Shown: positions 17,743 to 27,048 of the stretch, one piece after another
How positions within the stretch are numbered: position 1 is the stretch's first letter
Layout: the number at the start of each line of letters is the position of its first letter
NCBI GenBank assembly: GCA_033851955.1
Contig: JAWSVK010000022.1
Coordinates: forward strand, 31,229-95,228
Source of the DNA: Profundibacter sp033851955
GTDB lineage: Bacteria > Pseudomonadota > Alphaproteobacteria > Rhodobacterales > Rhodobacteraceae
DNA: 64,000 nucleotides
Reading direction: 5' to 3'
Position numbers and translations under genes: made by a program
The notes under the pieces: model-generated
Database searches by the model: none
Seen by the model: the letters and a program-made list of their open reading frames with translations, nothing else
Told to the model about the DNA's origin: nothing

Positions 17743-17777
17743 AAATACGGCGGGCCCTTCAATTGCCCGCCGTATTT
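17743..17777 (-). terminator. Hairpin terminator between SDR gene and arsM
   Basis: A perfect 13-bp inverted repeat, AAATACGGCGGGC (17743-17755) and GCCCGCCGTATTT (17765-17777), with a 9-base loop. It lies 22 bp downstream of the minus-strand SDR gene and 37 bp upstream of arsM, so it should end SDR transcription and isolate arsM. Confidence 0.8.
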
Positions 17778-17798
17778 TATCACATAATTGTGCGTGAT

Positions 17799-18578
17799 CT
17801 ACATCGTCGCGTTGACCTCGCCCCCGTCCAGTAGGATGTTTTGCCCAACGATGAACCCTGCGTGTTGCGAGCACAAAAATGCACAAGCCGCGCCGAATTC
17901 TCCGGCTGTGCCGTACCGCCCGACTGGGATGTTGGCCGAGGCCTCTTCCAAGGCCTCTTCAAAGCTCATTCCGGTTTCTTCAGCCCGTTTTTGCGCCAAG
18001 GACAGCCCGCGATCCGTGGCGTGCATGCCCGGTTGCAAATTGTTGATGGTCACGCCGGATCCGGCGACCTGACGCGAGGTGCCCGCGACATATCCGGTCA
18101 AACCTGCGCGGGCGGAATTGGACAGGCCCAGCACGGCTATTGGTGCTTTGACTGATTTGCTGGTGATGTTGATGATCCTGCCCCAGCCCTTGGCCATCAT
18201 GGCGGGCAGCACGGCCTTCATCAACGTTATGGGGGTCAGCATATTGGCGTCCAGCGCCTTGATGAAATCCTCGCGGTCCCAGTCGGACCAAATGCCGGGG
18301 GGCGGGCCACCCGCATTGTTCACCAGAATGTCGATATCACCTGCGGCGGCCATTACTTTGGCCTGCCCTTCGGGCGATGTGATGTCCGCGGCCACTGCTA
18401 TCACGTCGACGCCATATGCGGTGCGAATGGCCTCGGCGGTTTCCTCAAGCGGGCCTTGCGTTCTGGCATTCAACACCAAATGCACACCTTCAGCGGCCAA
18501 GGCCTCGGCGCATCCACGTCCCAAACCCTTGGAAGAGGCGCAGACCAATGCCCGCTTGCCTGAAATTCCCATATCCAT
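17799..18578 (-). CDS. SDR-fold protein lacking the catalytic Tyr/Lys
   Basis: A 259-residue FabG-like protein. The cofactor loop is altered (CASSKGLGRGCAEAL in place of TGxxxGxG), the NNAGG element is present (ILVNNAGGPPPG), but the active-site YxxxK is replaced by SNSAR within VLGLSNSARAGLTG. Thus Tyr becomes Ser and Lys becomes Arg. The C-terminal FIVGQNILLDGG is canonical. A subfamily with SN-xx-R here is annotated as 3-oxoacyl-ACP reductase or SDR, but reductase activity cannot be assumed. The start at 18578 has AGGAG 8 bases upstream. Transcribed away from the Hint gene, with the terminator at 17743 behind it. Confidence 0.85.
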   Translation of the reverse strand: MDMGISGKRALVCASSKGLGRGCAEALAAEGVHLVLNARTQGPLEETAEAIRTAYGVDVIAVAADITSPEGQAKVMAAAGDIDILVNNAGGPPPGIWSDWDREDFIKALDANMLTPITLMKAVLPAMMAKGWGRIINITSKSVKAPIAVLGLSNSARAGLTGYVAGTSRQVAGSGVTINNLQPGMHATDRGLSLAQKRAEETGMSFEEALEEASANIPVGRYGTAGEFGAACAFLCSQHAGFIVGQNILLDGGEVNATM

Positions 18579-18822
18579 CTAACTGTCTCCTAAATCGGTG
18601 GTTTTCCGTTGGCGATAATTGCGTGAACCGCAGCATTTGCGATTCGCCCAGCATGTTCATGCGCAAGATTAGTCAGATTGGCCCGACAAACAACACCGAT
18701 CGCTCAACATCCTATGGTTGTGCCGTAACCCTGTTGACGGAGATGTCTCGGCTTCTTTATGTAGGGTCTGTCTGTGACCCGCTGACTGCAGGCAGGCACA
18801 TTTAACGAATGAAAGCCCTCAA

Positions 18823-19851
18823 ATGACCCAATCTAGCCAAGCTGACCAGTCGCCGGTTCAATCTTTGCCGATTTACCTGGCTACAGATTTTTGCGTCACC
18901 GATGGGGCAAATCTGGATGATGCATTGTCCTTTGCGGACGAATTGGTGCTGGATGATGTTTACACATTGGACAGCGATGCGGCGCAGGCGATGCTGGCAA
19001 TGGCCCAGATCGACGACACCACCGATGACACCACATTTATAGTGGCGGATGGATCGGCCGTTGGCAAATCAGGAAATCGGTTGCATCTGGATTGTGTCAT
19101 CACATTGATGGAGCCAGACAGCACCACATTTGACGCGGTTGTGATGGTTGAACTGGACGCCGCAGAAGATGAGATTGAAAGCATCTATCTGTTTGCCTTG
19201 GCCCCGCTAAATCCGCTTGTCAGTTACCGGCTGGTTGGTTGCGACCCAACCAAAGCACGGGCGCGCATGGCCGAGGTTGCCTGTGTCAGTTTCACCCGTG
19301 GCACGCATATTACGATGGCCAACGGCCAACAGCGCCCGATTGAAGATTTGAGCGTCGGCGACAAGGTTTTAAGCCGCGATGACGGCCCGCAAGCCGTGCG
19401 CTGGATTGGCCAGACCACCATGCGGGCGGTTGGGGATTTTGCGCCTATCCTGATCCGCAAAGGCACATTAAACAATGAAAATGATCTGATCGTCAGCCCG
19501 AACCACCGCCTGTTTATCTATCAACGGGTTGACGAAATAGGGGCTGGCCGCAGTGAGGTTTTGGTCAAGGCCAAACATCTGGTCAACGGCGACAGCGTTA
19601 CCTGTGTTGAGGGTGGCTTTGTCGATTATTTCCAGCTTTTGTTTGACGACCACCAGATAATTTTCGCCGAAGGCATTGCTGCCGAAAGCCTGCTGTTGGA
19701 TCAACGCACCACCCCGGCCCTGCCCGATGATTTGGCCAAAGATCAGGTTCCGATGCACACCAAGCGGGCGCATGAAGACTTTGAAATTGGCAGCGGTGAC
19801 ACCAAAGGCGGTGACATGGCTGAACGTCTGCGCCGCTCATCTTCGACTTGA
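18823..19851 (+). CDS. Hint-domain protein
   Basis: A 342-residue protein. The N-terminal 145 residues are acidic and resemble no known domain. From about residue 150 there is a Hedgehog/intein (Hint_2) domain: VACVSFTRGTHITMANGQQR with the nucleophilic-type Cys, then IEDLSVGDKVLSRDDGPQAV, ILIRKGTLNNENDLIVSPNH and the later HRLFIY. Such proteins are common in Rhodobacteraceae, often with secreted or adhesin-like N-termini. There is no C-extein with the intein His-Asn ending, so splicing is not expected; autocleavage is possible. No signal peptide is evident. Confidence 0.85.
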   Translation: MTQSSQADQSPVQSLPIYLATDFCVTDGANLDDALSFADELVLDDVYTLDSDAAQAMLAMAQIDDTTDDTTFIVADGSAVGKSGNRLHLDCVITLMEPDSTTFDAVVMVELDAAEDEIESIYLFALAPLNPLVSYRLVGCDPTKARARMAEVACVSFTRGTHITMANGQQRPIEDLSVGDKVLSRDDGPQAVRWIGQTTMRAVGDFAPILIRKGTLNNENDLIVSPNHRLFIYQRVDEIGAGRSEVLVKAKHLVNGDSVTCVEGGFVDYFQLLFDDHQIIFAEGIAAESLLLDQRTTPALPDDLAKDQVPMHTKRAHEDFEIGSGDTKGGDMAERLRRSSST

Positions 19852-19952
19852 GGGACTTCAGATAACGCAGGCCAAAGCGGGTGTTCTTGTTTGACACATT
19901 GTTAAACCACGCTACTGTCATGTGATGAACAACAATCACGGGCTGCCAATAC

Positions 19953-21791
19953 ATGCTTGATACACCATCAAAAACCACCCCACTTGTCTCAATTGAAAAC
20001 CTGCGGGTCGAGTTTTCGACCAAAGACGGCCCTGTGGTTGGGGTCGAGGATATTTCCTTTGCGATTAATCCTGGCGAAACCGTTTGTGTGGTGGGCGAAT
20101 CTGGTTCCGGCAAATCTGTGTCATCTCTTTCGTTGATCCGCTTGGTTGAATTTGGCGGTGGCGAAATAACCGATGGCAAAATCATGTTTGATCGGCGCGA
20201 TCACGGGGATGGCAAGGGCGCGATAGATCTGGCGCATGCCGAAAAAGATCTGATGCGCACCATTCGCGGCAATGAAATCGGTATGATTTTTCAAGAACCG
20301 ATGACCTCTTTGAACCCCGTGTTCACCATTGAACGTCAGTTGACCGAAGGTTTGCGGGTTCACAAAAACATGTCCAAGAAAGAAGCCGCGGCGCATGCGC
20401 TTGAGCTGCTGAACCGCGTGCGCATCCCCGAGCCAGAGCGTCGCCTAAAGCAATACCCGCACGAATTGTCCGGCGGCATGCGCCAACGGGTGGTGATCGC
20501 GATGGCGCTGGCATGCGAGCCGCGTGTGCTGATTGCGGACGAGCCGACAACAGCGCTGGATGTGACCATTCAGGCCGAGATTTTGGCCCTGATTGACCGT
20601 TTGAAACGCGAAACCGGCACGGCTGTTTTGTTTATCACCCACGACATGGCCGTGGTCGCGCAAATGGCTGATCGGGTTGTGGTGATGTACCGCGGCAATA
20701 TGGTCGAAGAAGGATCTGTCACCGAAATTTTCGAAAACCCACAAGAAGACTACACCAAAGCCCTGTTGTCGGCGGTGCCTAAATTGGGTGAAATGAAGGG
20801 CAAGGCCTATCCTGAACCCATGCGCATCTTGGGCGAAGAAAACAAGCACACGGGCGCGCCGATTGTCCCCAGTGACAAGGTGTTGCTTGAGGTGAAAAAC
20901 CTTGTGCAGCGCTTTCCCGTTAAGGGCGGATTGATGCGGCGCACAATATCCAACGTGCATGCGGTTGAAGATGTGTCCTTTCATATCAACGTTGGCGAAA
21001 CTCTTTCACTGGTTGGCGAAAGTGGTTGTGGTAAGTCTTCATGTGGTCGTTCGATTTTGCGCCTGAATGAGCCCCAGTCCGGTCAGGTGTTGCTGAATGG
21101 CGAAGATGTTTTGTGTTGCACCCCGCAGGAAATGCTGGATGTGCGGCGTGACATGCAGATGGTGTTTCAGGACCCCTTTGCGTCCCTAAACCCACAGATG
21201 CGCCTGTCAGATCAGGTGGCAGAACCGCTGCTCAATTACAAAATCGCCAAAGGGGTCGAACTGCATGACCGCGTAGCAAACTTGTTTGACCGGGTGCATT
21301 TACCCCGTGATTTCATGCGCCGCTATCCGCATGAATTGTCTGGCGGGCAGCGCCAACGCGTGGCGATTGCGCGTGCTTTGGCGCTCAATCCGAAATTGAT
21401 CATAGCGGATGAATCCGTGTCCGCGCTGGATGTGACCGTGCAAGCCCAAGTGCTGAACTTGATGATGGAATTGCAGGCTGAATTGGGCATTTCGTTCCTG
21501 TTTATCAGCCATGATATGGCCGTGGTTGAACGTGTCAGCCACCGAACAGCCGTGATGTATTTGGGCCGCATCGTAGAAATTGGGCCCCGTGCTGCTGTGT
21601 TTGAGGATCCGCAACACGAATACACCAAGACTCTGCTGTCCGCTGTGCCCGTGCCAGACCCGCGCGTGCGCAAGATCGAGGCCGATCTGAACTTCAAAGC
21701 GATCCCGTCGCCGATTTTCCCGTTGGACTATGATCCTGCCCCGTCAATCTATGACGAGGTCAGCCCAAATCACTTTGTGCTGCGTTCTTAA
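19953..21791 (+). CDS. Fused dipeptide/oligopeptide ABC transporter ATP-binding protein
   Basis: A 612-residue protein with two complete ABC ATPase modules, a DppD-like N-half and a DppF-like C-half. Walker A sequences are GESGSGKS and GESGCGKS, signatures are LSGGMRQRVVIAMALA and LSGGQRQRVAIARALA, and Walker B sequences are VLIADEPTTALD and LIIADESVSALD (Ser in place of Pro-Thr). Both halves end with the oligopeptide-type C-terminal element (YTKALLSAVP and YTKTLLSAVP). It should power uptake of peptides or a related solute, but no permease or binding protein is next to it. Confidence 0.92.
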   Translation: MLDTPSKTTPLVSIENLRVEFSTKDGPVVGVEDISFAINPGETVCVVGESGSGKSVSSLSLIRLVEFGGGEITDGKIMFDRRDHGDGKGAIDLAHAEKDLMRTIRGNEIGMIFQEPMTSLNPVFTIERQLTEGLRVHKNMSKKEAAAHALELLNRVRIPEPERRLKQYPHELSGGMRQRVVIAMALACEPRVLIADEPTTALDVTIQAEILALIDRLKRETGTAVLFITHDMAVVAQMADRVVVMYRGNMVEEGSVTEIFENPQEDYTKALLSAVPKLGEMKGKAYPEPMRILGEENKHTGAPIVPSDKVLLEVKNLVQRFPVKGGLMRRTISNVHAVEDVSFHINVGETLSLVGESGCGKSSCGRSILRLNEPQSGQVLLNGEDVLCCTPQEMLDVRRDMQMVFQDPFASLNPQMRLSDQVAEPLLNYKIAKGVELHDRVANLFDRVHLPRDFMRRYPHELSGGQRQRVAIARALALNPKLIIADESVSALDVTVQAQVLNLMMELQAELGISFLFISHDMAVVERVSHRTAVMYLGRIVEIGPRAAVFEDPQHEYTKTLLSAVPVPDPRVRKIEADLNFKAIPSPIFPLDYDPAPSIYDEVSPNHFVLRS

Positions 21792-21799
21792 AACCCGCC

Positions 21800-21866
21800 G
21801 CTCGTCAAGCCTGCCAGCTTTCCTCGCTCGAATCCCGCGAAGAATGCCCGAAAGGGCTTGATGAGC
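21800..21866. repeat. Boundary repeat forming a long-range hairpin over the prfC start
   Basis: GCTCGTCAAGCC at 21800-21811 pairs with GGCTTGATGAGC at 21855-21866 (12 bp, one G-U). The interior shares CAGCTTTCCTCGCTC with the copy at 3157. The right arm contains the ATG at 21861, one of the possible prfC starts, so either the hairpin acts on prfC translation or the true start is downstream. Confidence 0.65.
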
Positions 21867-23483
21867 GCCCCGACGCCCCGCTATATGGCGCTCATGTTAG
21901 ACAGTCTTCCAGATGAAATCGCGCGGCGCCGCACCTTTGCCATCATCAGTCACCCTGATGCCGGTAAAACCACATTGACGGAAAAATTTCTGCTGTATGG
22001 TGGCGCGATCCAAATGGCGGGCCAAGTGCGCGCCAAAGGCGAGGCGCGTCGCACGCGCTCGGATTTCATGAAGATGGAACAAGACCGTGGCATCTCGGTC
22101 TCGGCCTCGGCCATGTCTTTTGACTTTGGTCCCTACCGTTTCAACCTTGTCGACACCCCGGGCCACTCGGATTTCTCCGAAGACACTTACCGTACTCTGA
22201 CTGCAGTGGATGCCGCTGTCATGGTGATCGATGGCGCTAAAGGGATCGAGTCCCAGACCCAAAAACTGTTTGAAGTTTGCCGTCTGCGCGACCTTCCAAT
22301 CTTGACCTTTTGCAACAAAATGGACCGCGAAAGCCGCGATACTTTCGAAATAATTGACGAAATCCAAGAAAACCTCGCAATTGACGTCACCCCAGCTTCT
22401 TGGCCGATCGGGGTTGGCCGTGATTTCATCGGTTGCTATGATTTGCTGCATGACCGTCTAGAATTGATGGACCGCGCCGACCGAAACAAAATCGCCGAGA
22501 CCGTGCAGATCAACGGGCTGGACGATCCAGCGCTTGCGCAGCATGTGCCCGCCGAACTTCTGGAAAAGCTGCGCGAAGACATCGACATGGTGCGTGGACT
22601 TCTGCCCGCGATGGATAAAAAAGCCTTGTTGGAAGGCACCCTAACCCCGATTTGGTTTGGCTCGGCAATCAATTCGTTTGGGGTCAAGGAATTGATGGAT
22701 GGCATCGCCGAATTCGGCCCCGAACCACAACCGCAAGCGGCGGAGCCCCGCGCCATGCACCCCGATGAGAAAAAAGTCGCAGGCTTTGTATTCAAAGTGC
22801 AGGCCAACATGGACGCCAAACACCGCGACCGGGTCGCGTTTGTTCGGATTGCATCGGGTCACTTTAAGCGTGGAATGAAACTGACCCATGTGCGCAGCAA
22901 AAAGCAGATGGCGATCAGCAATCCAGTGTTGTTTTTGGCCGCCGACCGCGAGTTGGCCGAAGAGGCCTGGGCGGGTGACATCATCGGCATCCCAAATCAC
23001 GGCCAATTGCGCATTGGCGACACCTTGACCGAGGGCGAAGCCCTGCGCGTCACCGGCATCCCGTCTTTCGCGCCAGAATTGCTGCAAACCGTGCGCGCGG
23101 GTGATCCGCTCAAATCCAAACACCTTGAAAAGGCGCTGATGCAATTCGCCGAAGAAGGCGCCGCAAAAGTGTTCAAACCAATGATCGGCTCGGGCTTTAT
23201 CGTTGGCGTGGTTGGCGCGTTGCAATTTGAGGTGCTCGCCAGCCGGATCGAGCTGGAGTACGGGCTCCCCGTTCGGTTTGAAAACAGCCAATTCACTTCT
23301 GCTCGCTGGGTTTCCGGCAGCAAAGAGGCTGTGGATAAGTTTGTGAATGAAAACAAGGGCCATATGGCTTCGGACAATGACGGCGACTCGGTTTATTTGA
23401 CACGTTTGCAATGGGACATAGACCGAGTTGTGCGCGATTACCCTGATGTGAAAATGACCGCGACCAAAGAAATGATGCTGTAA
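21861..23483 (+). CDS. prfC: Peptide chain release factor 3
   Basis: RF3, the translational GTPase that recycles RF1/RF2 from the ribosome, about 540 residues. G1 is SHPDAGKTTLTEK, the switch region SDFMKMEQDRGISVSASAMSF is RF3-specific, G3 is VDTPGHSDF, G4 is NKMD, and the C-terminal half carries the RF3 domains II and III (GALQFEVLASRIELEY). The ATG at 21861 lies in the right arm of the inverted repeat; ATGs at 21885 and 21894 are alternatives, and the conserved part begins at LPDEIARRRTFAI. Confidence 0.96.
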   Translation: MSAPTPRYMALMLDSLPDEIARRRTFAIISHPDAGKTTLTEKFLLYGGAIQMAGQVRAKGEARRTRSDFMKMEQDRGISVSASAMSFDFGPYRFNLVDTPGHSDFSEDTYRTLTAVDAAVMVIDGAKGIESQTQKLFEVCRLRDLPILTFCNKMDRESRDTFEIIDEIQENLAIDVTPASWPIGVGRDFIGCYDLLHDRLELMDRADRNKIAETVQINGLDDPALAQHVPAELLEKLREDIDMVRGLLPAMDKKALLEGTLTPIWFGSAINSFGVKELMDGIAEFGPEPQPQAAEPRAMHPDEKKVAGFVFKVQANMDAKHRDRVAFVRIASGHFKRGMKLTHVRSKKQMAISNPVLFLAADRELAEEAWAGDIIGIPNHGQLRIGDTLTEGEALRVTGIPSFAPELLQTVRAGDPLKSKHLEKALMQFAEEGAAKVFKPMIGSGFIVGVVGALQFEVLASRIELEYGLPVRFENSQFTSARWVSGSKEAVDKFVNENKGHMASDNDGDSVYLTRLQWDIDRVVRDYPDVKMTATKEMML

Positions 23484-23791
23484 GTTTGTGCCACGGTGGC
23501 TGTAACCTTGATTGGCGCAAACCTGCCACACCCCTTATTTTATTGACCCCTCGCGGTTTTCCATAACCTGTTCATAAGTTTGTGTTTTCTTGGGATGAAC
23601 GGTATTTTGTTTTCGAAACAATCCTAGAAAATCGTGCAGATTGTTCCAGATCGATTGAGTCACATTGACCCCGCCGCATATATTCAGTAGGTCAAGCACC
23701 ATAGGGGGATGCATGTGCATAACTTTTGACCAACCGGGTCACCCACCCCCAGAACCGATACGGCGAAAAATGCCGTAGAACACGGATAACA
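23484..23791 (+). other. Leader region before the DEAD-box helicase gene
   Basis: A 308-bp stretch between prfC and the helicase with no convincing gene. It has A/T-rich tracts and, just before the start, ACGGC-GAAAAAT-GCCGT (23759-23775), a 5-bp hairpin with an A-rich loop. A long leader could mean cold-shock-type post-transcriptional control, but nothing proves it. Small ORFs here look like chance. Confidence 0.35.
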
Positions 23792-25297
23792 ATGACAAAA
23801 TTCGCCGACCTAAAACTATCTCCGAAAGTCCTTAAGGCTGTAGAAGCTGCTGGGTATGAAACGCCAACGCCGATCCAGGCGGGCGCAATCCCGCCCGCCT
23901 TAGAAGGGCGCGATGTTTTGGGCATTGCCCAAACCGGCACAGGTAAAACCGCCAGTTTCACTCTGCCAATGATCACCATGTTGTCGCGTGGCCGCGCGCG
24001 GGCACGGATGCCGCGATCATTAGTGTTGGCCCCGACCCGCGAATTGGCCGCACAGGTTGCGGAAAATTTCGACGCTTATGCAGTGGGCAGCAAGCTGTCC
24101 AAGGCGCTGTTGATCGGTGGCGTTTCGTTCAAGGAACAAGACAAGCTGATTGACCGTGGCGTTGACGTGCTAATCGCTACGCCGGGCCGTTTGATTGACC
24201 ACTTTGAGCGCGGCAAACTGATGCTGACCGGTGTGCAAATCATGGTGGTGGATGAGGCCGACCGGATGCTGGATATGGGATTCATTCCCGATATTGAACG
24301 CATCTTTAGCCTGACGCCTTTCACCCGCCAAACCCTGTTTTTCAGCGCCACGATGGCACCAGAGATCGAACGGATCACCAACACATTCCTATCGAACCCT
24401 GCCAAAGTCGAAGTGGCGCGCGCCGCGACCACCAACGTGAATATCACGCAAGGTGTGATCAAGCTGCGCTCCGAGGTCAAACGTAATGAACCACGTGAAA
24501 AACGTGATCTGCTGCGTGCTTTGATCGAAAAAGAAGGCGATGGCTGTACGAGTGCGATTGTTTTCTGCAATCGCAAGGTCGATGTCGACTTGGTCGCTAA
24601 ATCTTTGAAAAAGCACGGCTATAATGCCGAACCGATCCACGGAGATCTGGATCAATCGCGCCGTATGGAAGTACTGGCAGGTTTTCGCGATGGTAAAATC
24701 AAGTTCCTTTGCGCGTCCGATGTTGCGGCGCGTGGGCTGGACATTCCCAACGTAAGCCACATTTTCAACTTTGATGTGCCCTCGCACGCCGAAGATTATG
24801 TGCACCGGATTGGTCGCACGGGGCGGGCTGGCAAAACCGGTACTGCGCTGATGATTTGTGTGCCCAAGGATGAGAAAAACCTTGAGGACATCGAGCGTTT
24901 GGTAAAACAACCGGTTCCGATTTTGGACAACCCGATGGGTGGCAAACCTGCGCCTAGGGCGCAAGCCTCTAATGAAGCGGCTGCAGAGGAAAAACCAAAG
25001 CGGACTCGTCGCCCACGTAAGTCCAAAGAGAACACGGACGCACCCGTTGAGACCAAGGTTGACGTAAAAGCAGAGCCACAGGCAAAGCAAAAACGTGAAC
25101 CAAAGGCTGAGCAGCCCAAACGCGAACCTAAACCTGAGGCCGTGAAACACGCCGCCCCGCGTGACAAACCTGCGCCTAAGAACAACCGCCGCGGTGGTGG
25201 AAATGGGAATAACAACAATCACAATCAGCCCAAGGGCATGGGCAATCACCTGCCTGATTTCATCGCCAAAAGCTTTGATGATCGGCGTGACAGCTGA
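23792..25297 (+). CDS. DEAD-box RNA helicase
   Basis: A 501-residue ATP-dependent RNA helicase of the RhlE/DeaD group. The Q motif is PTPIQAGAIPPAL, motif I AQTGTGKTASF, motif II VDEADRMLDMG, motif III SAT, and motif VI HRIGRTGRAG. The C-terminal about 110 residues are Lys/Arg/Pro-rich and end with an Asn-rich stretch (GNNNNHNQ), a disordered RNA-binding tail. The ATG at 23792 sits right before the conserved KFADLKLSPKVLKA. It converges with rnj across a strong terminator; both are RNA-decay functions, although the pairing may be chance. Confidence 0.93.
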   Translation: MTKFADLKLSPKVLKAVEAAGYETPTPIQAGAIPPALEGRDVLGIAQTGTGKTASFTLPMITMLSRGRARARMPRSLVLAPTRELAAQVAENFDAYAVGSKLSKALLIGGVSFKEQDKLIDRGVDVLIATPGRLIDHFERGKLMLTGVQIMVVDEADRMLDMGFIPDIERIFSLTPFTRQTLFFSATMAPEIERITNTFLSNPAKVEVARAATTNVNITQGVIKLRSEVKRNEPREKRDLLRALIEKEGDGCTSAIVFCNRKVDVDLVAKSLKKHGYNAEPIHGDLDQSRRMEVLAGFRDGKIKFLCASDVAARGLDIPNVSHIFNFDVPSHAEDYVHRIGRTGRAGKTGTALMICVPKDEKNLEDIERLVKQPVPILDNPMGGKPAPRAQASNEAAAEEKPKRTRRPRKSKENTDAPVETKVDVKAEPQAKQKREPKAEQPKREPKPEAVKHAAPRDKPAPKNNRRGGGNGNNNNHNQPKGMGNHLPDFIAKSFDDRRDS

Positions 25298-25318
25298 TTT
25301 CACCACTGATGTGAGTTG

Positions 25319-25358
25319 AACGAAAAACGCCGCCTCATTTGAGGCGGCGTTTTTCGTT
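25319..25358. terminator. Bidirectional rho-independent terminator
   Basis: A long perfect hairpin: AACGAAAAACGCCGCCTC, loop ATTT, then GAGGCGGCGTTTTTCGTT. The A-rich left and T-rich right flanks make it work in both directions. It sits between the convergent helicase (+) and rnj (-) genes. Confidence 0.92.
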
Positions 25359-25377
25359 TATATAGGCCAATTGTGAT

Positions 25378-27048
25378 CTAGGCCAAACGGCTGACCACCA
25401 CGGTGACTTCGGGTTTCTTGCCAATTTCGCCTTGGACGGAGCGGCGCACTTCGCGTTTGATAGACTCTTCCATCTTATCGTCATCGCGCAGGGTTTTGTC
25501 ATTCATCCGCATCAGCAGCTGATTCAAATCGGCCTCGACCACGTCGACCAATGGCGCGTTGGAGCTGCCTTTTTCGGCAAGCCCCATCACCTCGACCCAT
25601 GCGTCGCCAAGCGGTTCATCGTTTTCGTCAACGATCACAGTGGCCAGCACATGGCCGTTCAGCGCCATACGGATCCGGTCGCGCACGATGCCATCTAATG
25701 CGCCGTATTGAACGGTGCCGTCCAGATAGGTGCGGCCAGTTTCGATGTGTTCAACAACATGCGGCGCGTCACCTGTGATGTCAGCCATCGAGCCGTTCAC
25801 CAGCACCATCGCGTTGCGACCATTTTCGGTGGCCAAGCCTGCATGTTCGCGCAAATGACGGTGTTCACCATGCATCGGGATCACCATTTCAGCGTTCACA
25901 ATGTCATGCATCCGCTTGATATCAGGGCGGTTTGCATGGCCTGACACGTGGTACAGCCCGTCACTATCGTCAACAATATCAACACCCATTTCCGAATAAG
26001 CATTCATAATGTTGATCACGCCGCGCTCATTGCCGGGGATGGTTTTGGACGAGAACAGGAATGTATCACCTTCCTTCATCCGCAGGCCCAGATATTTACC
26101 ACGCGAAAGCTGTGCCGAGGCCGCGCGGCGTTCGCCTTGCGAGCCTGTGACGATCAACATCAGGTTTTCGCGCGGCATGTCGCGGGCGTCTTCTACAGGG
26201 ATGGTGTTTGGGAAATGCCCGATGGTGCCCGTGGCGTCACCCGCCGCGACCATGCGCTGCATCGCGCGGCCCAACAAGCAAACAGAACGGCCCGCCGCCT
26301 GCCCCGCTTCGGCCAATGTTTTCAAACGTGCGATGTTTGACGCGAATGTGGTGGCCACAACCATGCCGCTGGCGGCTGAAATCATCTTGGTGATTTCTGG
26401 GGCGACGGAGGCCTCGGAGCGGCCCGCGCTTTTGGAAAACACATTGGTTGAATCGCAAACCAGCGCCTTGACGCCGTCTTTGGACACTTCACGCCATAGG
26501 TCTTCGTCAAACGGCTCACCCAACACTGGGGTTTCGTCCAACTTAAAGTCGCCCGTGTGCACAACGCGGCCCGCCGCGCTGTCGATCACAAGGCCCGAGC
26601 TTTCGGGGATCGAGTGCGAGATCGGCAGGAAGGACACCGTGAAGGGTCCAGCTTCAACCGTTTCGGGATAAGGCGAAACGGTGATCACTTCGTCAGGTGA
26701 ATGCCCCGCTTCTTCCATCTTGCGACGGGCGTGGTAGGCTGTGAATGCGCGGCAGTAAATCGGCGCGCCAAGGCGTTTATACAGGTAGCCAATGCCGCCA
26801 ACGTGGTCCTCGTGGGCATGAGTGATGAAAATCGCCTCGAGCCGGTGCTTGTTGGCCTCGAGCCACGCAATGTCAGGCACGATCAGATTGACGCCTGGGG
26901 TGGTGTCCATGTCGGGGAAGGTCACACCTATATCGACAAGGATCAACCGTTCCTTACCCGGTTTGCCATAGCCGTACACATAGGCATTCATGCCAATTTC
27001 GCCGGACCCACCCAAAGGTAGGTAGATCAATCGATCATTTTTGCTCAT
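25378..27048 (-). CDS. rnj: Ribonuclease J
   Basis: A 556-residue RNase J, a metallo-beta-lactamase/beta-CASP nuclease with endo- and 5'-exonuclease activity in mRNA decay and rRNA maturation. The N-terminus PLGGSGEIGMNAYVYGYG is diagnostic, the zinc motif is FITHAHEDHVGGIGYL, and the beta-CASP region includes VTGSQGERRAASAQLSRG and the late IPMHGEHRHLREHAGLA. Its ATG follows the coaX stop directly (TAA-ATG), so it is co-transcribed with coaX and birA at the end of the nuo operon. Confidence 0.96.
   Translation of the reverse strand: MSKNDRLIYLPLGGSGEIGMNAYVYGYGKPGKERLILVDIGVTFPDMDTTPGVNLIVPDIAWLEANKHRLEAIFITHAHEDHVGGIGYLYKRLGAPIYCRAFTAYHARRKMEEAGHSPDEVITVSPYPETVEAGPFTVSFLPISHSIPESSGLVIDSAAGRVVHTGDFKLDETPVLGEPFDEDLWREVSKDGVKALVCDSTNVFSKSAGRSEASVAPEITKMISAASGMVVATTFASNIARLKTLAEAGQAAGRSVCLLGRAMQRMVAAGDATGTIGHFPNTIPVEDARDMPRENLMLIVTGSQGERRAASAQLSRGKYLGLRMKEGDTFLFSSKTIPGNERGVINIMNAYSEMGVDIVDDSDGLYHVSGHANRPDIKRMHDIVNAEMVIPMHGEHRHLREHAGLATENGRNAMVLVNGSMADITGDAPHVVEHIETGRTYLDGTVQYGALDGIVRDRIRMALNGHVLATVIVDENDEPLGDAWVEVMGLAEKGSSNAPLVDVVEADLNQLLMRMNDKTLRDDDKMEESIKREVRRSVQGEIGKKPEVTVVVSRLA

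Noticed and set aside
22641..23531. 296-codon minus ORF opposite prfC
   Set aside because: It lies fully within prfC and has no recognisable protein features; high GC coding DNA often leaves such open antisense frames.
23535..23720. 61-codon minus ORF upstream of the helicase
   Set aside because: Short, no start context, in the leader region; no protein features.
24389..25306. 305-codon minus ORF opposite the DEAD-box helicase
   Set aside because: It spans the helicase C-terminal tail and is rich in Phe/Arg from antisense Lys/Glu codons; not a real protein.
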